Below are positions 44,810 through 53,390 of a stretch of DNA of 64,000 nucleotides, piece after piece (the stretch's first letter is position 1; every line of letters begins with the position of its first letter). Under the pieces are notes generated by a model that saw only the letters and a list, made by a program, of their open reading frames with translations, did no database searches and was not told where the DNA came from. Source of the DNA: DASQPA01 sp963757335 (GTDB lineage: Bacteria > Acidobacteriota > Thermoanaerobaculia > Multivoradales > UBA5704). The translations under genes and the position numbers were made by a program. The DNA lies in assembly GCA_963757335.1 (NCBI GenBank), contig CAVWRJ010000008.1, positions 1 through 64,000 of the forward strand. The letters run 5' to 3'.

Positions 44810-45352
44810 TTAGGGTTCGAAGGGCTCGAAGCAGCGCCGGCAGCGGGCCTCGTAGGCGTCGCCGTCGCCCACCTGGAGCTGCTCGCCGCCGCCGGCCAGG
44901 CGCTGGCTGTAGTGGGCGGGCGCGCCGCAGCGCATGCAGACGGCATGCACCTTGTCGACGTACTCGGCGAGGGCGAGGATGCGGGGCATGGGGCCGAAGG
45001 GGCGGCGCAGATAGTCGAGGTCGAGGCCGGCGACGATCACCCGCACCCCGGAGTCGGCGAGCTCGCCCGCCAGGTCGACCAGCGCCGTCGTCGAAGAACT
45101 GCGCCTCGTCGATCCCCACCACCTCGACGTCCGGCAGGAGATTCCGGCGGAGCTCGTCGCTGCCGGCGACGCTCACCGCCTCGAGCTCGCGCTTGTCGCG
45201 GGTGACCAGCCGCTCCGGAGTCGTGCCGGGTGTCGGCGGCCGGGCTTGAAGACCTGGACCACCTGGCGGGCGATGGCGGCGCGGCGCAGCCGGCGGACCA
45301 GCTCCTCGCTCTTGCCGGAGAACATGCCCCCGGTGATCGCCTCGATGTGACC
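44810..45352 (-). pseudogene. tdk: Thymidine kinase, frameshifted
   Basis: Type II thymidine kinase (dT to dTMP salvage). The P-loop HIEAITGGMFSGKSEELVRRLRR lies near 45,330. Later frames give RKLVTRDKRELEAV and the switch motif VEVVGIDEAQFFDD, then VIVAGLDLDYLRRPFGPMP and the zinc-binding C-MRC-GAPAHYSQR...ARCRRCFEP (two CxxC pairs). Breaks lie near 45,230 and 45,080, and the N-terminal start is lost. As the catalytic residues are all kept, sequence errors are as likely as decay. Confidence 0.82.
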
Positions 45353-45456
45353 GCGCGAGACCCTCGCCGATGCTTACGGGTTGAACGCTAGCAGCAGTCC
45401 GGCGCATGGCGCCCTCGACAGTCTGCTCCGCCGCCGGACCCGCCGCGCCGGCCCGC

Positions 45457-45791
45457 CCGCCGGCTCTTCTCCTACGACGAGGCGCTCACACCTTCCCCAT
45501 GGTGCGCGACCTGACCGCGGCCGCCGTGCGGCAGATCGAGGCGCGTCGTCAGCAACCGTCGACAGCCGCGAGGAGCTCGACGCCCGCCGCGAGGAGATCG
45601 AGGAGGGCCGGGAGAGGATCGTCCGCGCCTGGGCCCGGGAGCTGACCGCCCTCGGCTGCGAGGTCAAGGGGGACTGGCTGGTCGACTGGGACAGCGGCGA
45701 CGGCTACTACTGCTGGCGCTTCCCCGAGCAGTCGATCTCCTTCTTCCACACCTACGAGGAAGGCTTCGCGGGGCGCATCCCGATCAACTGA
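45457..45791 (+). pseudogene. DUF2203 family protein, frameshifted
   Basis: RLFSYDEALT in one frame, then FPMVRDLTAAAVRQIEAR and EELDARREEIEEGRERIVRAW, then EVKGDWLVDWDSGDGYYCWR and EEGFAGRIPIN. This is the complete DUF2203 pattern (about 120 residues), a small cytoplasmic protein of unknown biochemical role, with breaks near 45,495 and 45,545. Convergent with the HD-like gene; a hairpin element fills the gap. Confidence 0.75.
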
Positions 45792-45798
45792 CCCCTCA

Positions 45799-45889
45799 GG
45801 TACTGGCTCAGTTTGGTTTCGAGGACGGGCGACTGGCTGCGCGAAGCGCCCGAAGGAGCCCGCCCGCAGAATCAAACTGAGCCAGTACC
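45799..45889. repeat. Hairpin element, copy A (91 bp)
   Basis: Perfect 17-bp outer arms (GGTACTGGCTCAGTTTG at 45799-45815 and its complement at 45873-45889). The 57-base inner part has nested stems GGGC/GCCC and GGCT/AGCC and the apex GCGCGAAGCGC. Related copies lie at 54.6 and 60.8 kb. It sits between two convergent stops and could end transcription both ways. Confidence 0.85.
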
Positions 45890-45898
45890 GACTCCGCT

Positions 45899-46491
45899 TT
45901 AAGCCTCCTCCGCCGCCACCTGCCGCCGCAGCTCCTCGATCCAGCGCCAGGCCGCCTCCCGCCGCGCCGCCCCGAGCCTTCTGCCGCCCGCCGTCCGGTA
46001 GCGCTCCTCGGGGGGGCCGGGATCGAGCTGCGCAGGGCGCGGGCGAGCGGGGTCCGCTTGCGGCCCGCCGCCAGCAGCCGCTCGGCGGCCGCGGTCACCC
46101 CGGCGGCTTCGAGGAGGAGGGCGTCGTGGAGCAGCCGCTCCTCGGTCTCGAGCGGCGACTCGCGGAGCCGGCCGAGACCGGCGCGGACCCGCCGCACCCG
46201 CTCCTCCGGCAGGCCGAGGCCGCGGAGGAAGAGGTCGAGCCGGCCGCCCCCGGCGAGCGAGCCCAGGCGGTCGACGACGCCGTGGAGGAGGAGGAGGAGC
46301 TCCAGGAGATCGGAGTCCACCGCCGCCGGCCCCTCCTCGGGGCTCGCCGACATCGCCGACATCGCCGACATCGCCGCGAGATGCCGGCGCAGGCGCTCGA
46401 CGCGGTCGAAGGTCTGCACGCCGTCGAGCCCGGCGTAGAGTGGGCGCACCATCTGCTCGACGCGCTGCCTCAAGTCCACGGAGAGAGTCAT
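45899..46491 (-). CDS. HD-like hypothetical protein, frameshifted near its end
   Basis: MTLSVDLRQRVEQMVRPLYAGLDGVQTFDRVERLRRHLA is followed by LLELLLLLHGVVDRLGSLAGG and ERLLHDALLLEAAGVTAAAERLL, a helical protein resembling a degenerate HD phosphohydrolase. Near 46,020 the frame shifts; the true end reads PPEERYRTAGGRRLG...AWRWIEELRRQVAAEEA. A short (MSA)3-4 tract at 46,344-46,375 comes from a 9-bp repeat. The function is unknown. Confidence 0.6.
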
Positions 46492-46510
46492 CTCATGCCG
46501 CTCATGCCGG

Positions 46511-47218
46511 CTAATGCCGGCTGCCCTCGGCGAAGCGCCGTTCGAGCGCCGAGAGGGCGAGGTCCCCGATCCGCTCCGCCACGGCGTCGGCCTGGGCGAG
46601 GCGGTCGGCGGGGTAGGTCTGGGCGAGCCCCAAGGTGAGGAGGCCGGCCCCGGCAGCGGCTTCTAAACCGGCGGGGCTGTCCTCGATCGCCAGGACCTCG
46701 TGCGGATGGACGAGCCGCTCGGGGAGCGGGGGGAGGGTGTTGAGCGCCAGGAGAGCCCGCCGGTACCCCTCGGGGTCGGGCTTGCCCTCGGCCACGTCCT
46801 CGGCGGTGACGAGGGTCTTGAAGAGATCGAGCACCCCCTCCTGCCGGAGCGCCCCCTTGACCTCCTCGCGGAGCGCCCCGCTCACCACCCCCAGCATCCG
46901 GCCGGCGCCGGCCGCCCCGCGCACGAAGTCGAGGGCGCCGGAAAAGAAGGGGTAGCCCTGCTCCCGGATGCGCTCCTGGTAGTAGCTCGCCTTTCGCGCG
47001 ATGAGCCGCATGAGCCGGGGGATCGTCGCCGGCTCCCCGGCCGCGGCGAGGACGGCGGCGAAACAGCCGCGGTCGTCGAAACCCAGGTAGCGGGAGTAGT
47101 AATCGTCCCGGTCGAGAGTCACCCCCTCCTCGGCGAGGACGCGCTGGAACATCTCCAGATGGAGCGGTTCGTCGTCCACCAGCACGCCGTTGAAGTCGAA
47201 GAGGAGGGCCCGGAGCAC
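46511..47218 (-). CDS. HAD-superfamily hydrolase (beta-phosphoglucomutase-like)
   Basis: A 235-residue phosphatase/phosphomutase. Motif I is LLFDFNGVLVDDEPLH (the first Asp nucleophile is followed by N where DxDGT is usual), the cap domain contains FDDRGCFAAVL, motif II is GVVSGA, motif III KPDPEGY and motif IV AIEDSPAGLEAA. GTG at 47218 was chosen so that motif I falls near the N-terminus. It is divergent from the Fe-S carrier gene. Confidence 0.85.
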   Translation of the reverse strand: MLRALLFDFNGVLVDDEPLHLEMFQRVLAEEGVTLDRDDYYSRYLGFDDRGCFAAVLAAAGEPATIPRLMRLIARKASYYQERIREQGYPFFSGALDFVRGAAGAGRMLGVVSGALREEVKGALRQEGVLDLFKTLVTAEDVAEGKPDPEGYRRALLALNTLPPLPERLVHPHEVLAIEDSPAGLEAAAGAGLLTLGLAQTYPADRLAQADAVAERIGDLALSALERRFAEGSRH

Positions 47219-47357
47219 GGGCTCATCATACGGCACCGTCCCGCCTGGAACAGGTTGACGCACTCCCTTGTTATAGACTCAAGTGCACCCCGGGGCGATC
47301 CGGGGGAGGAGCCAAAGGAAAGACACCCGGCGGTGTCGTGCCGGTAAAGGAGCATCT

Positions 47358-47747
47358 ATGCAGGGTACCGAGCAGGTGCAGCCCGAGAGCCAGGGCGGGC
47401 ACGAGATCCCGGAGGAAGTTCCCGTCTCCCTCACCCCGAAGGCGGTCGAGATGGTGAAGATCACCCGCGAGCAGGAGGGGATCGACCCCTCGTTCGGCCT
47501 CCGCGTCGCGGTGCGCGGCGGCGGCTGCAGCGGCTTCGAGTACGCCCTGGACTACGAGGGCGAGGCGCGGCCGAACGACGTCATCTACGAGCAGCACGGC
47601 CTGACCGTGTATGTCGACGGCGTCAGCGCCCGGTATCTCGATGGCACCAACATCGACTACGTCTTCGGCATGGCCGGGGCGGGGTTCAAGTTCAACAATC
47701 CCAAGGCGACCGGCAGCTGCGGCTGCGGATCTTCCTTCTCGGTCTAG
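47358..47747 (+). CDS. A-type iron-sulfur carrier (IscA/ErpA)
   Basis: A 129-residue HesB/IscA protein that passes Fe-S clusters to apo-enzymes. It starts MQGTEQVQPESQ, with the core VSLTPKAVEMVKITREQEGI, GLRVAVRGGGCSGFEYAL, and the C-terminal NPKATGSCGCGSSFSV. The three cluster-binding Cys are in GGGCSGF and SCGCG. AAAGGAG precedes the ATG. The neighbouring convergent gene is YgfZ, another Fe-S assembly factor. Confidence 0.93.
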   Translation: MQGTEQVQPESQGGHEIPEEVPVSLTPKAVEMVKITREQEGIDPSFGLRVAVRGGGCSGFEYALDYEGEARPNDVIYEQHGLTVYVDGVSARYLDGTNIDYVFGMAGAGFKFNNPKATGSCGCGSSFSV

Positions 47748-47782
47748 GCTTTCCGGTCCGATCGGTCGGTCTAGACCGGCTT

Positions 47783-48790
47783 TCAGGCGGCGGGTACGAA
47801 CGGCAGGGGGTGCACCTCGGCCGGTCCGCCGCCGTCCCCTCCCTCCGTCCCCAGCTCCAGACGGGTCCCGGGCGTCAGCGCCTTCCGGTTCAGAATGGCG
47901 AGCCCGATCGGCCGGCCGAGGGCCGGCGAGAGGACGGCGGTGGTGAGCGTCCCCACCTCTTTCTCCTCGTAGAGCAGCCGGGCGCCGGCGGCCGGCAGGG
48001 CCGTTCCGGCGGGGAAGACCAGCCCGCCCAGCCCCTTGTGCACCCCGCCCCGGAAGTGGATGCGGGCGACCACCTCCTGTCCCAGATAGCACCCCTTGGT
48101 ATAGCTCACCGCCTGCTCCTCGAGCCCGGTCTCCTGGGGGAAGTTCTCGCCGCCGAAGTCCTGCCCGTAAAGCGGGATGCCGGCCTCGGCGCGCACCACC
48201 TCCAGGGCCCGGAGGCCGACCGGCCGCACGCCGGGGAGGGCGAGGAGCCGCACCGTCAGCTCCTCGGTCAGGTCGGCCGGGGTCCACAGGCTCCAGGCGT
48301 TCGCCCCCAGGCCGGCCTGGCGGACGAGGACCACCCCGCCCCCGAGCGCCGCCAAGGGGAGGTGGGACCAGGCCCGTTCGGGCAGCTCCGCGAGGTCCGG
48401 CGCCAGGGCCCGGAGGGTCTCCGCCGCCCGGGGTCCAACGAGGGTGAGGACCCGGTAGCCGGCGAGCGGCTGGACCTCCACCCGGTCGACGATGATGTAT
48501 TTGCGCAGCTGTTCGGCGATCGCCTCCTCCCGGCCTGCCGGCAGCTCCAGCCAGATCGCCTCCTCCTGCATCAGGACCACGACGTCGGCGAGGACCTTCC
48601 CCTGCGGGCTGGTGAAGAAGCCGTAGGCGCCGTCTCCCGAAGCGAGGGCCTTGACGTCGCAGGTGACCTGGCCGTTCAGGAACCGCTGGCGGTCGGCGCC
48701 GGTCATCGCGAGCCGGCCCCCGGCGGAGCGGTCGGCGAGGCCGCAGCCGTGGCGCAGGGCCTCATAGTCGGCGTGGAGGGAGTCGGTCAT
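47783..48790 (-). CDS. ygfZ: YgfZ/GcvT-fold folate-binding protein
   Basis: A 335-residue tetrahydrofolate-binding protein needed for repair or assembly of some Fe-S enzymes. It has the GcvT-like N-terminal domain (RLAMTGADRQRFLNGQVTCDVKAL), the defining motif KGCYLGQEVVARIHFRGGVHK with its Cys, and a barrel domain near the end (VGTLTTAVLSPALGRPIGLAI). ATG 48790 (MTDSLHADYEALRHGCGL) was chosen over 48841. Tail-to-tail with the A-type carrier. Confidence 0.92.
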   Translation of the reverse strand: MTDSLHADYEALRHGCGLADRSAGGRLAMTGADRQRFLNGQVTCDVKALASGDGAYGFFTSPQGKVLADVVVLMQEEAIWLELPAGREEAIAEQLRKYIIVDRVEVQPLAGYRVLTLVGPRAAETLRALAPDLAELPERAWSHLPLAALGGGVVLVRQAGLGANAWSLWTPADLTEELTVRLLALPGVRPVGLRALEVVRAEAGIPLYGQDFGGENFPQETGLEEQAVSYTKGCYLGQEVVARIHFRGGVHKGLGGLVFPAGTALPAAGARLLYEEKEVGTLTTAVLSPALGRPIGLAILNRKALTPGTRLELGTEGGDGGGPAEVHPLPFVPAA

Positions 48791-48860
48791 GGGGAGAGTG
48801 TATGCCACGGCGCCGGCTCCTGATGTAGGCTTGCGGCTCATCTGCCGAAAGGAGAAAGTA

Positions 48861-49052
48861 ATGAAAAAGAACTTGAAGAAGTTGGTCCTTCACCGCGAGA
48901 CCCTGCATGCGTTGGAGGAGAGCGTGCTGCGGGAAGCCGTGGGAGGCCTCTCCCTGCGCACCTGCGGTACTCCCTGTAGCGCCGCCTGCACCGTAGCCCC
49001 GTGCTACGCCCCCTCGGACCGCTGTTCTTTCGCGGCGAACTGCACCAAGTAG
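48861..49052 (+). CDS. Orphan RiPP precursor, lanthipeptide-type leader with Cys-rich core
   Basis: A 63-residue peptide. The leader (residues 1-29) has the pattern of class I lanthipeptide leaders common in Acidobacteriota and Bacteroidota: KKNLKKLVLHRETLHALEE, then LREAVGG with a double-Gly cleavage site. The 34-residue core holds six Cys and eight Ser/Thr (TCGTPCSAACTV, APCYAPSDRCSFAANCTK). AAAGGAG lies six bases before the ATG. No LanB, LanC, LanM, radical-SAM or transporter gene lies in the window, so any tailoring would come from elsewhere. Confidence 0.72.
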   Translation: MKKNLKKLVLHRETLHALEESVLREAVGGLSLRTCGTPCSAACTVAPCYAPSDRCSFAANCTK

Positions 49053-49081
49053 GAGAGCCCGCGCCCCCGAGCCCACGAGCC

Positions 49082-49098
49082 GGCGCCCCGGGGGCGCC
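49082..49098 (+). terminator. GC hairpin after the RiPP gene
   Basis: GGCGCCCC/GGGGCGCC type stem 30 bases after the stop; no T-run follows. Confidence 0.4.
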
Positions 49099-49161
49099 AC
49101 CCTGCTACTTATGGCTGCCGCAGGGAGGGGAAGTAGTCGTACAGCAAGTCGGTAGAATGGT

Positions 49162-50109
49162 TTACTGTGGATCGAATGCCTCTTCGACGCCTTTCTCCTG
49201 CATTTCCGGGATTCGGCCAGTCTGCACTCGGTTGGGTTGGAGCCTCGCTGTGTCCGTCAGCCAGCGTACGACGATCCCCGCTACTGCCTGTGACCTTGCC
49301 AAGGCGGTATGGTTGATGCGTGAGTGCTCAGGATAGCTATTGAAATGAAGCGCCGGGCTGCTCCCAGGCGCGAAGATCTGCGAGAAATCTGCGCTCCGCT
49401 CGGAGACCAAGCCGTCGTTGGGAGTCTCCCCAATGGCTTTCTGAATAAGGCGGTTCCGGAAGCCACCCGTAAACGGCAGATTGCTTTTGCCCAGTTCAAG
49501 GTAGGGCCTCCCTCCAGAGATAGAGAGATAAGGCACCGATAGAGGATTTCGGGAATCGTCCCGATTGAGATTTGTAACGAGTTGTTCCGAGTCCTCGAGA
49601 GCCAGTTGCTGCGCCGCACGGCACAACGGGTGCCGCGCGTAAGGATTGGGTCCTGTAAGCCAGTCAGCCCAGTCCAGCATGAAGGTTACCAAGCTCGTGC
49701 CCGAGAGAGCACCCTGATGGGGTGTTCCCAGCAACACAACTCCCCGAAGCGCCTCTCTTAGCGAGGTATCGAGCTGCCGAGCGAGCAGCCGGGCTACAAG
49801 TCCTCCCATGCTATGGGCGACCAAGGTGAAGCCCCGGTGCTCCAAGGATCCGCGTATGTTTTCGAGGCGAGTGGCGAGGTCCTGGGCGGCCGTGTCAATA
49901 CCGAGGTAAGAGTCGTAATTGAAGAGGACGGAGCAGAAACCATAGCCCGCGATTGTATCGGCGAGCTTCTCCATGTACCGCCCATGAGAGGTGAAGCCAT
50001 GGATCAGGACGACGGCACCAGCGTCCAGGTCTCGGGGGGTGATCCAGCGGCCAGTCTTGGCCAGAACGAGTTCCGCCCCGTCCCTCACCACGTCATGATC
50101 GCTGGACAT
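49162..50109 (-). CDS. Alpha/beta hydrolase (PGAP1/lipase-like)
   Basis: A 315-residue serine hydrolase. The oxyanion region is AVVLIHGFTSHGRYMEKLAD, the nucleophile elbow LVAHSMGGLVARLLARQ and the Asp region GETPNDGLVSERSADF; the catalytic His is probably PEHSRINHTAL. It resembles the PGAP1/DUF676 lipases that act on lipids or acylated proteins. It has no signal peptide. Its ATG overlaps the stop of the S1 gene (TAATG), so it is co-translated with the foreign S1 C-terminus. GC is lower than the flanks. Confidence 0.8.
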   Translation of the reverse strand: MSSDHDVVRDGAELVLAKTGRWITPRDLDAGAVVLIHGFTSHGRYMEKLADTIAGYGFCSVLFNYDSYLGIDTAAQDLATRLENIRGSLEHRGFTLVAHSMGGLVARLLARQLDTSLREALRGVVLLGTPHQGALSGTSLVTFMLDWADWLTGPNPYARHPLCRAAQQLALEDSEQLVTNLNRDDSRNPLSVPYLSISGGRPYLELGKSNLPFTGGFRNRLIQKAIGETPNDGLVSERSADFSQIFAPGSSPALHFNSYPEHSRINHTALARSQAVAGIVVRWLTDTARLQPNRVQTGRIPEMQEKGVEEAFDPQ

Positions 50110-51701
50110 TATAGACTCGGAATCTCCAGGGCGACGAGCCGGACCTCGCAGTGGCTCGGGGGCCGATCGGAGTTGACATCCGGGTCGAGAACTGCCGAAG
50201 TGTCTTGTATACTGACCCAGGGCGCTTCGTCTCCTGTCACTGTGGCGGTAAGGCCGCGAACCGCGCCCGACGGGTAAAATGCCAGGAAGACCAGTCGTTG
50301 CGGGTCGGTGCCTTCCTCTAGGAAGGGGGTTATGTCAAACTGTATCTCATTAAGGCTGTTGGAGTTGTACTCAGCTTCCGACCAGAGTGTGGAGGAGAGC
50401 TCCACTTCCAACAGAAAAGGCTTGGTGACGAACTCATCCGCCATCCATGCCCGGTCACCCAATCGAGAAATCATCTCCCGAACGAATACCTGACGATCGA
50501 GGAGCGTGGTCCTAAGAAATGGTGCATTCAGAGTGTTTTTTGATACCGCTGGTGTGAGATGGGCTCCGATTATTTCCAGGGTGTTGCGCTCGGTCTGGCG
50601 GAGCGACAGGCTGATCCGCCGCTGGTCCATGTCGAGCTCGGAGACGATTGCCTCGACCTCGTCGCCCACCTCCAGGATCTTGGCCGGGTTGACGATCTTC
50701 TTGGTCCACGACATCTCGCTGACATGGATCAGGCCCTCGACCCCCTCCTCGATCTCGACGAAGGCGCCGTAGTCGACGAGCGACACGACCCGGCCCTTGA
50801 CCCGCGAGCCGATCGGGTACTTCTTGTCGACCAGGGTCCAGGGGGCGTCGCTCTTCTGCTTGTAGCCGAGCGACACGCGTTCGGTCTCGGGGTCGAACTT
50901 CAAGACGACGACCTCGATCTCGTCCCCTACCGAGAAGTGCTCGGAGGGGTGGTTGACCCGGCCCCAGGAGATGTCGGTAATGTGGAGGAGACCGTCGATG
51001 CCGCCCAGATCGATGAACACCCCATAGTCGGTGATGTTCTTGGCGACGCCCTTCAAGCGGGCGCCCTCTTCGAGCCGCTTCAGGGTCTCGGCCTTCTTCT
51101 TCTCGAGCTCCTTCTCCAACACCGCCTTCCGCGAGAGGACGATGTTGTTCCTCCGGCGGTCGAGGCTGATGACCTTGAAGTCCATCTCCTGGCCGCGGAG
51201 CGATTCGAGGTTCTTGACCGGTTTAATGTCGACCAGCGAGCCGGGCAGGAAGGCGCGCAGGCCGACATCGACAATTAAGCCACCTTTGGTTCGCTCGAGG
51301 ACGCGGCCCCTGAGGATCTTGCCTTCCTTATAATGGAGCTCAATCTCGGTCCACTTGTGCATGCGCTGAGCCTTGGTGAAGGAGAGCAGCACGTGTCCTT
51401 CCAGGTCCTCGGTCTTCTCGAGTAAGACGTCGACCTCTTCCCCTATCTCGACGGAGAGCTTGCCGTGGCGGCCGGTGAACTCCTCAATCGGGATCAGGCC
51501 CTCGGATACGTAGCCGATGTCCACAATCACAGAGTCCGAGGTGATACCGATCACGCGTCCCGTAACGATTTCGCCTTCCGTGAGGTTGCGCATGCTGTGG
51601 TCATACAGATCAAGGAGTTTCTGGTACTCCTCCACGGCAGCCGAGTCGTCCTCCCCAAGTCGTTCTAGGAGAGGTGCGTCAGACTCTGTGGTGCGATTCA
51701 T
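50109..51701 (-). CDS. rpsA: Ribosomal protein S1 (four S1 domains) with unrelated C-terminal domain
   Basis: Residues 41-112, 129-196, 213-283 and 298-370 are S1 RNA-binding domains (for example GEIVTGRVIGITSDSVIVDIG, LLHITDISWGRVNHPSEHFS, LIHVSEMSWTKK). S1 recruits mRNA to the 30S subunit. After SLRQTE the sequence departs from S1 at about base 50,592, and a 155-residue beta-rich domain follows (DRAWMADEFVTKPFLLEVEL, FLAFYPSGAVRGLTATVTGD) with no resemblance to S1. GC falls at the same point. The domain ends against the hydrolase start. Confidence 0.85.
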   Translation of the reverse strand: MNRTTESDAPLLERLGEDDSAAVEEYQKLLDLYDHSMRNLTEGEIVTGRVIGITSDSVIVDIGYVSEGLIPIEEFTGRHGKLSVEIGEEVDVLLEKTEDLEGHVLLSFTKAQRMHKWTEIELHYKEGKILRGRVLERTKGGLIVDVGLRAFLPGSLVDIKPVKNLESLRGQEMDFKVISLDRRRNNIVLSRKAVLEKELEKKKAETLKRLEEGARLKGVAKNITDYGVFIDLGGIDGLLHITDISWGRVNHPSEHFSVGDEIEVVVLKFDPETERVSLGYKQKSDAPWTLVDKKYPIGSRVKGRVVSLVDYGAFVEIEEGVEGLIHVSEMSWTKKIVNPAKILEVGDEVEAIVSELDMDQRRISLSLRQTERNTLEIIGAHLTPAVSKNTLNAPFLRTTLLDRQVFVREMISRLGDRAWMADEFVTKPFLLEVELSSTLWSEAEYNSNSLNEIQFDITPFLEEGTDPQRLVFLAFYPSGAVRGLTATVTGDEAPWVSIQDTSAVLDPDVNSDRPPSHCEVRLVALEIPSL

Positions 51702-51809
51702 TAGGCTTATCCATCCTTTGATGGTCGGAGATGATAGGCGTTAGTATACATCCGTTCAAGAACCCAACTGCGCAGGCCGCAGCCAGCATACCGATGGCGC
51801 CGGACTCCG

Positions 51810-52663
51810 ATGACCGAACCCACCCCCTTCACCCTCGCTACCCCGAACGGCCCGCTCCATGGGCTCGTCGATTTTCCCGCCGCTCCCGGGGAACGGCCGG
51901 CGGTGGTGATCTGCCATGGATTCAAGGGGTTCATGGAGTGGGCGTTCTTCCCCTACCTCGCCACCCTGCTCGCCGAGCGCGGCTTCGTTTCGGTGCGGGT
52001 CAATCTCTCGGGGAGCGGTCTGTTGCCGGGGGAGGACCGGGTGAGCGATCCGGCGGCGTTTCGCCGCAACACCCACAGCCGGGAGGTGGCGGACCTCCTG
52101 GCGACCCTCGGCGCAGTCGGCTGAGAGATCGCCCCGGGGCGGGTCGATCCCTCCCGGCTCGGTCTCTGCGGGCACAGCCGGGGCGGCGGGGCGGCCATCC
52201 TCGCCGCGGCGCGGCCGGAGTGGCGCGACCGCCTGGGGGCTCTCGTCACTTGGGCGGCGGTCGCCAGCTTCGATCGCTACTCTAGCCGAGCAGAAGGGGG
52301 GCTGGCGGCGGAAACGGGGAGCTGCCGGTCGTCAACTCGCGGACCGGCCAGGAGCTCGCCCTCGGGGTGGAGCTCCTGGACGACCTCGAACGGCAGGCCG
52401 CCGCGCTCGACATCTTAGCCGCCGCTCCCGCTGTCGCGGCGCCCTGGCTCCTCGTCCACGGCGAGGCGGACGAGACCGTCCCCGCCGCCGAGGCCGACCG
52501 CCTTTTCGCGGCTGCCCGAGGGCCGCGGAAGAACCTCGATCTCCTCCGGGTTCCCGGCGGCAGCCACACCTTCGGCGCCCGCCACCCCTTCGCCGGCCCG
52601 ACCCCGGCGCTCGTCCAGGCCCTGAACGCCACCCAGCACTGGTTCCGCCGCCATCTGTCGTGA
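51810..52663 (+). pseudogene. Alpha/beta hydrolase, interrupted
   Basis: Dienelactone-hydrolase-like enzyme. MTEPTPFTLATPNGPLHGLV and VICHGFKGFMEWAFFPYLA are followed by an in-frame TGA at 52122-52124. The frame then continues RLGLCGHSRGGGAAILAAARPEW with the nucleophile Ser. A frameshift near 52,285 leads to NSRTGQELALGVELLDDL and the Asp/His end LLVHGEADETVP...LDLLRVPGGSHTFGARHPF. All catalytic residues are still readable. Confidence 0.8.
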
Positions 52664-52693
52664 ACGGCCCCGGCTGGGGTACGATCCCCCGCC

Positions 52694-53065
52694 ATGGACC
52701 CCCAATACGACGGCGTCATCTTCCAGACCTACCCGGCGGAGCTCCACCGCCGTCTGCGCTACCCCTTCCCCCCCTTCAAGATCCTGGACGCCCGTTCGAC
52801 CGAGGAGTTCCGCCTCGGGCACGTGCCGGGGGCGATCCCGGTCGACGGCCGGGACCTGGCCGCGATCTTCCCCAAGGAGGGCGGCCGGATCGAGCTCTTC
52901 GTCGTCGGCAAGGGGCCCGGCGACCCGCGGGTGCGCGCGGTCAGCCTCGCCCTCCTGGAGCTCGGCGCTCACCGGGTCGTCGAGCTGACCGGCGGGATGT
53001 TCGAGTGGTCGCGCTCCGGTCAGGCGACCGAGTACGAGCGCGCGGCCCCGTCGGCCGCCGCTTAA
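52694..53065 (+). CDS. Rhodanese-like domain protein without catalytic Cys
   Basis: A 123-residue single rhodanese domain: FKILDARSTEEFRLGHVPGAIPVDG, and ALLELGAHRVVELTGGMFEWSRSG at the end. The active-site loop, where CxxGxR is expected, reads VVGKGPGDPRV with no Cys, so sulfur transfer is unlikely; a binding role is possible. Complete and in good codon context. Confidence 0.82.
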   Translation: MDPQYDGVIFQTYPAELHRRLRYPFPPFKILDARSTEEFRLGHVPGAIPVDGRDLAAIFPKEGGRIELFVVGKGPGDPRVRAVSLALLELGAHRVVELTGGMFEWSRSGQATEYERAAPSAAA

Positions 53066-53098
53066 GTCCGCGAAGAGCGCCACCGCCTCGCCGGCGGC
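53065..53098 (+). repeat. Direct repeat, left copy (34 bp)
   Basis: AGTCCGCGAAGAGCGCCACC followed by GCCTCGCCGGCGGC. It matches 33 of 34 bases with 53831-53864, the 3' end of the HAD gene, and flanks the vapBC module. It is a candidate attachment or duplicated target site. Confidence 0.85.
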
Positions 53099-53156
53099 AG
53101 AGGGGGCGGCCGGGGGCTGGATTGACTGCCACGATGCGTCCGTGCATGATCCATCT

Positions 53157-53390
53157 ATGGCAGCCAAGACCATCACGATCGACCTGGAGGCGTACCAGCT
53201 GCTTTCCCGATCGAAGCGGGGCGGGCAGTCCTTTTCTCAGGTGATCAAGGAGCACTTCGCTGGAGATCGGACGGGGAGAGACCTCAAGCTGGTGCTCCGG
53301 GAGGTCCAGGTGTCGACGGAGACTCTGGATGCCATCGACGCGCAGATCCAAGCGCGTGAGAACGACCCCGCGAATGCTCCCGAGTTGTGA
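53157..53390 (+). CDS. vapB: VapB-family antitoxin
   Basis: A 77-residue protein from ATG 53157: KTITIDLEAYQLLSRSKRGG, then QSFSQVIKEHFAGDRTGRDL. This is the UPF0330/VapB signature (AYxxLxxxKxxGxSFSxVI). The acidic C-terminus wraps the toxin. It overlaps vapC by four bases (GTGA). Confidence 0.9.
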   Translation: MAAKTITIDLEAYQLLSRSKRGGQSFSQVIKEHFAGDRTGRDLKLVLREVQVSTETLDAIDAQIQARENDPANAPEL

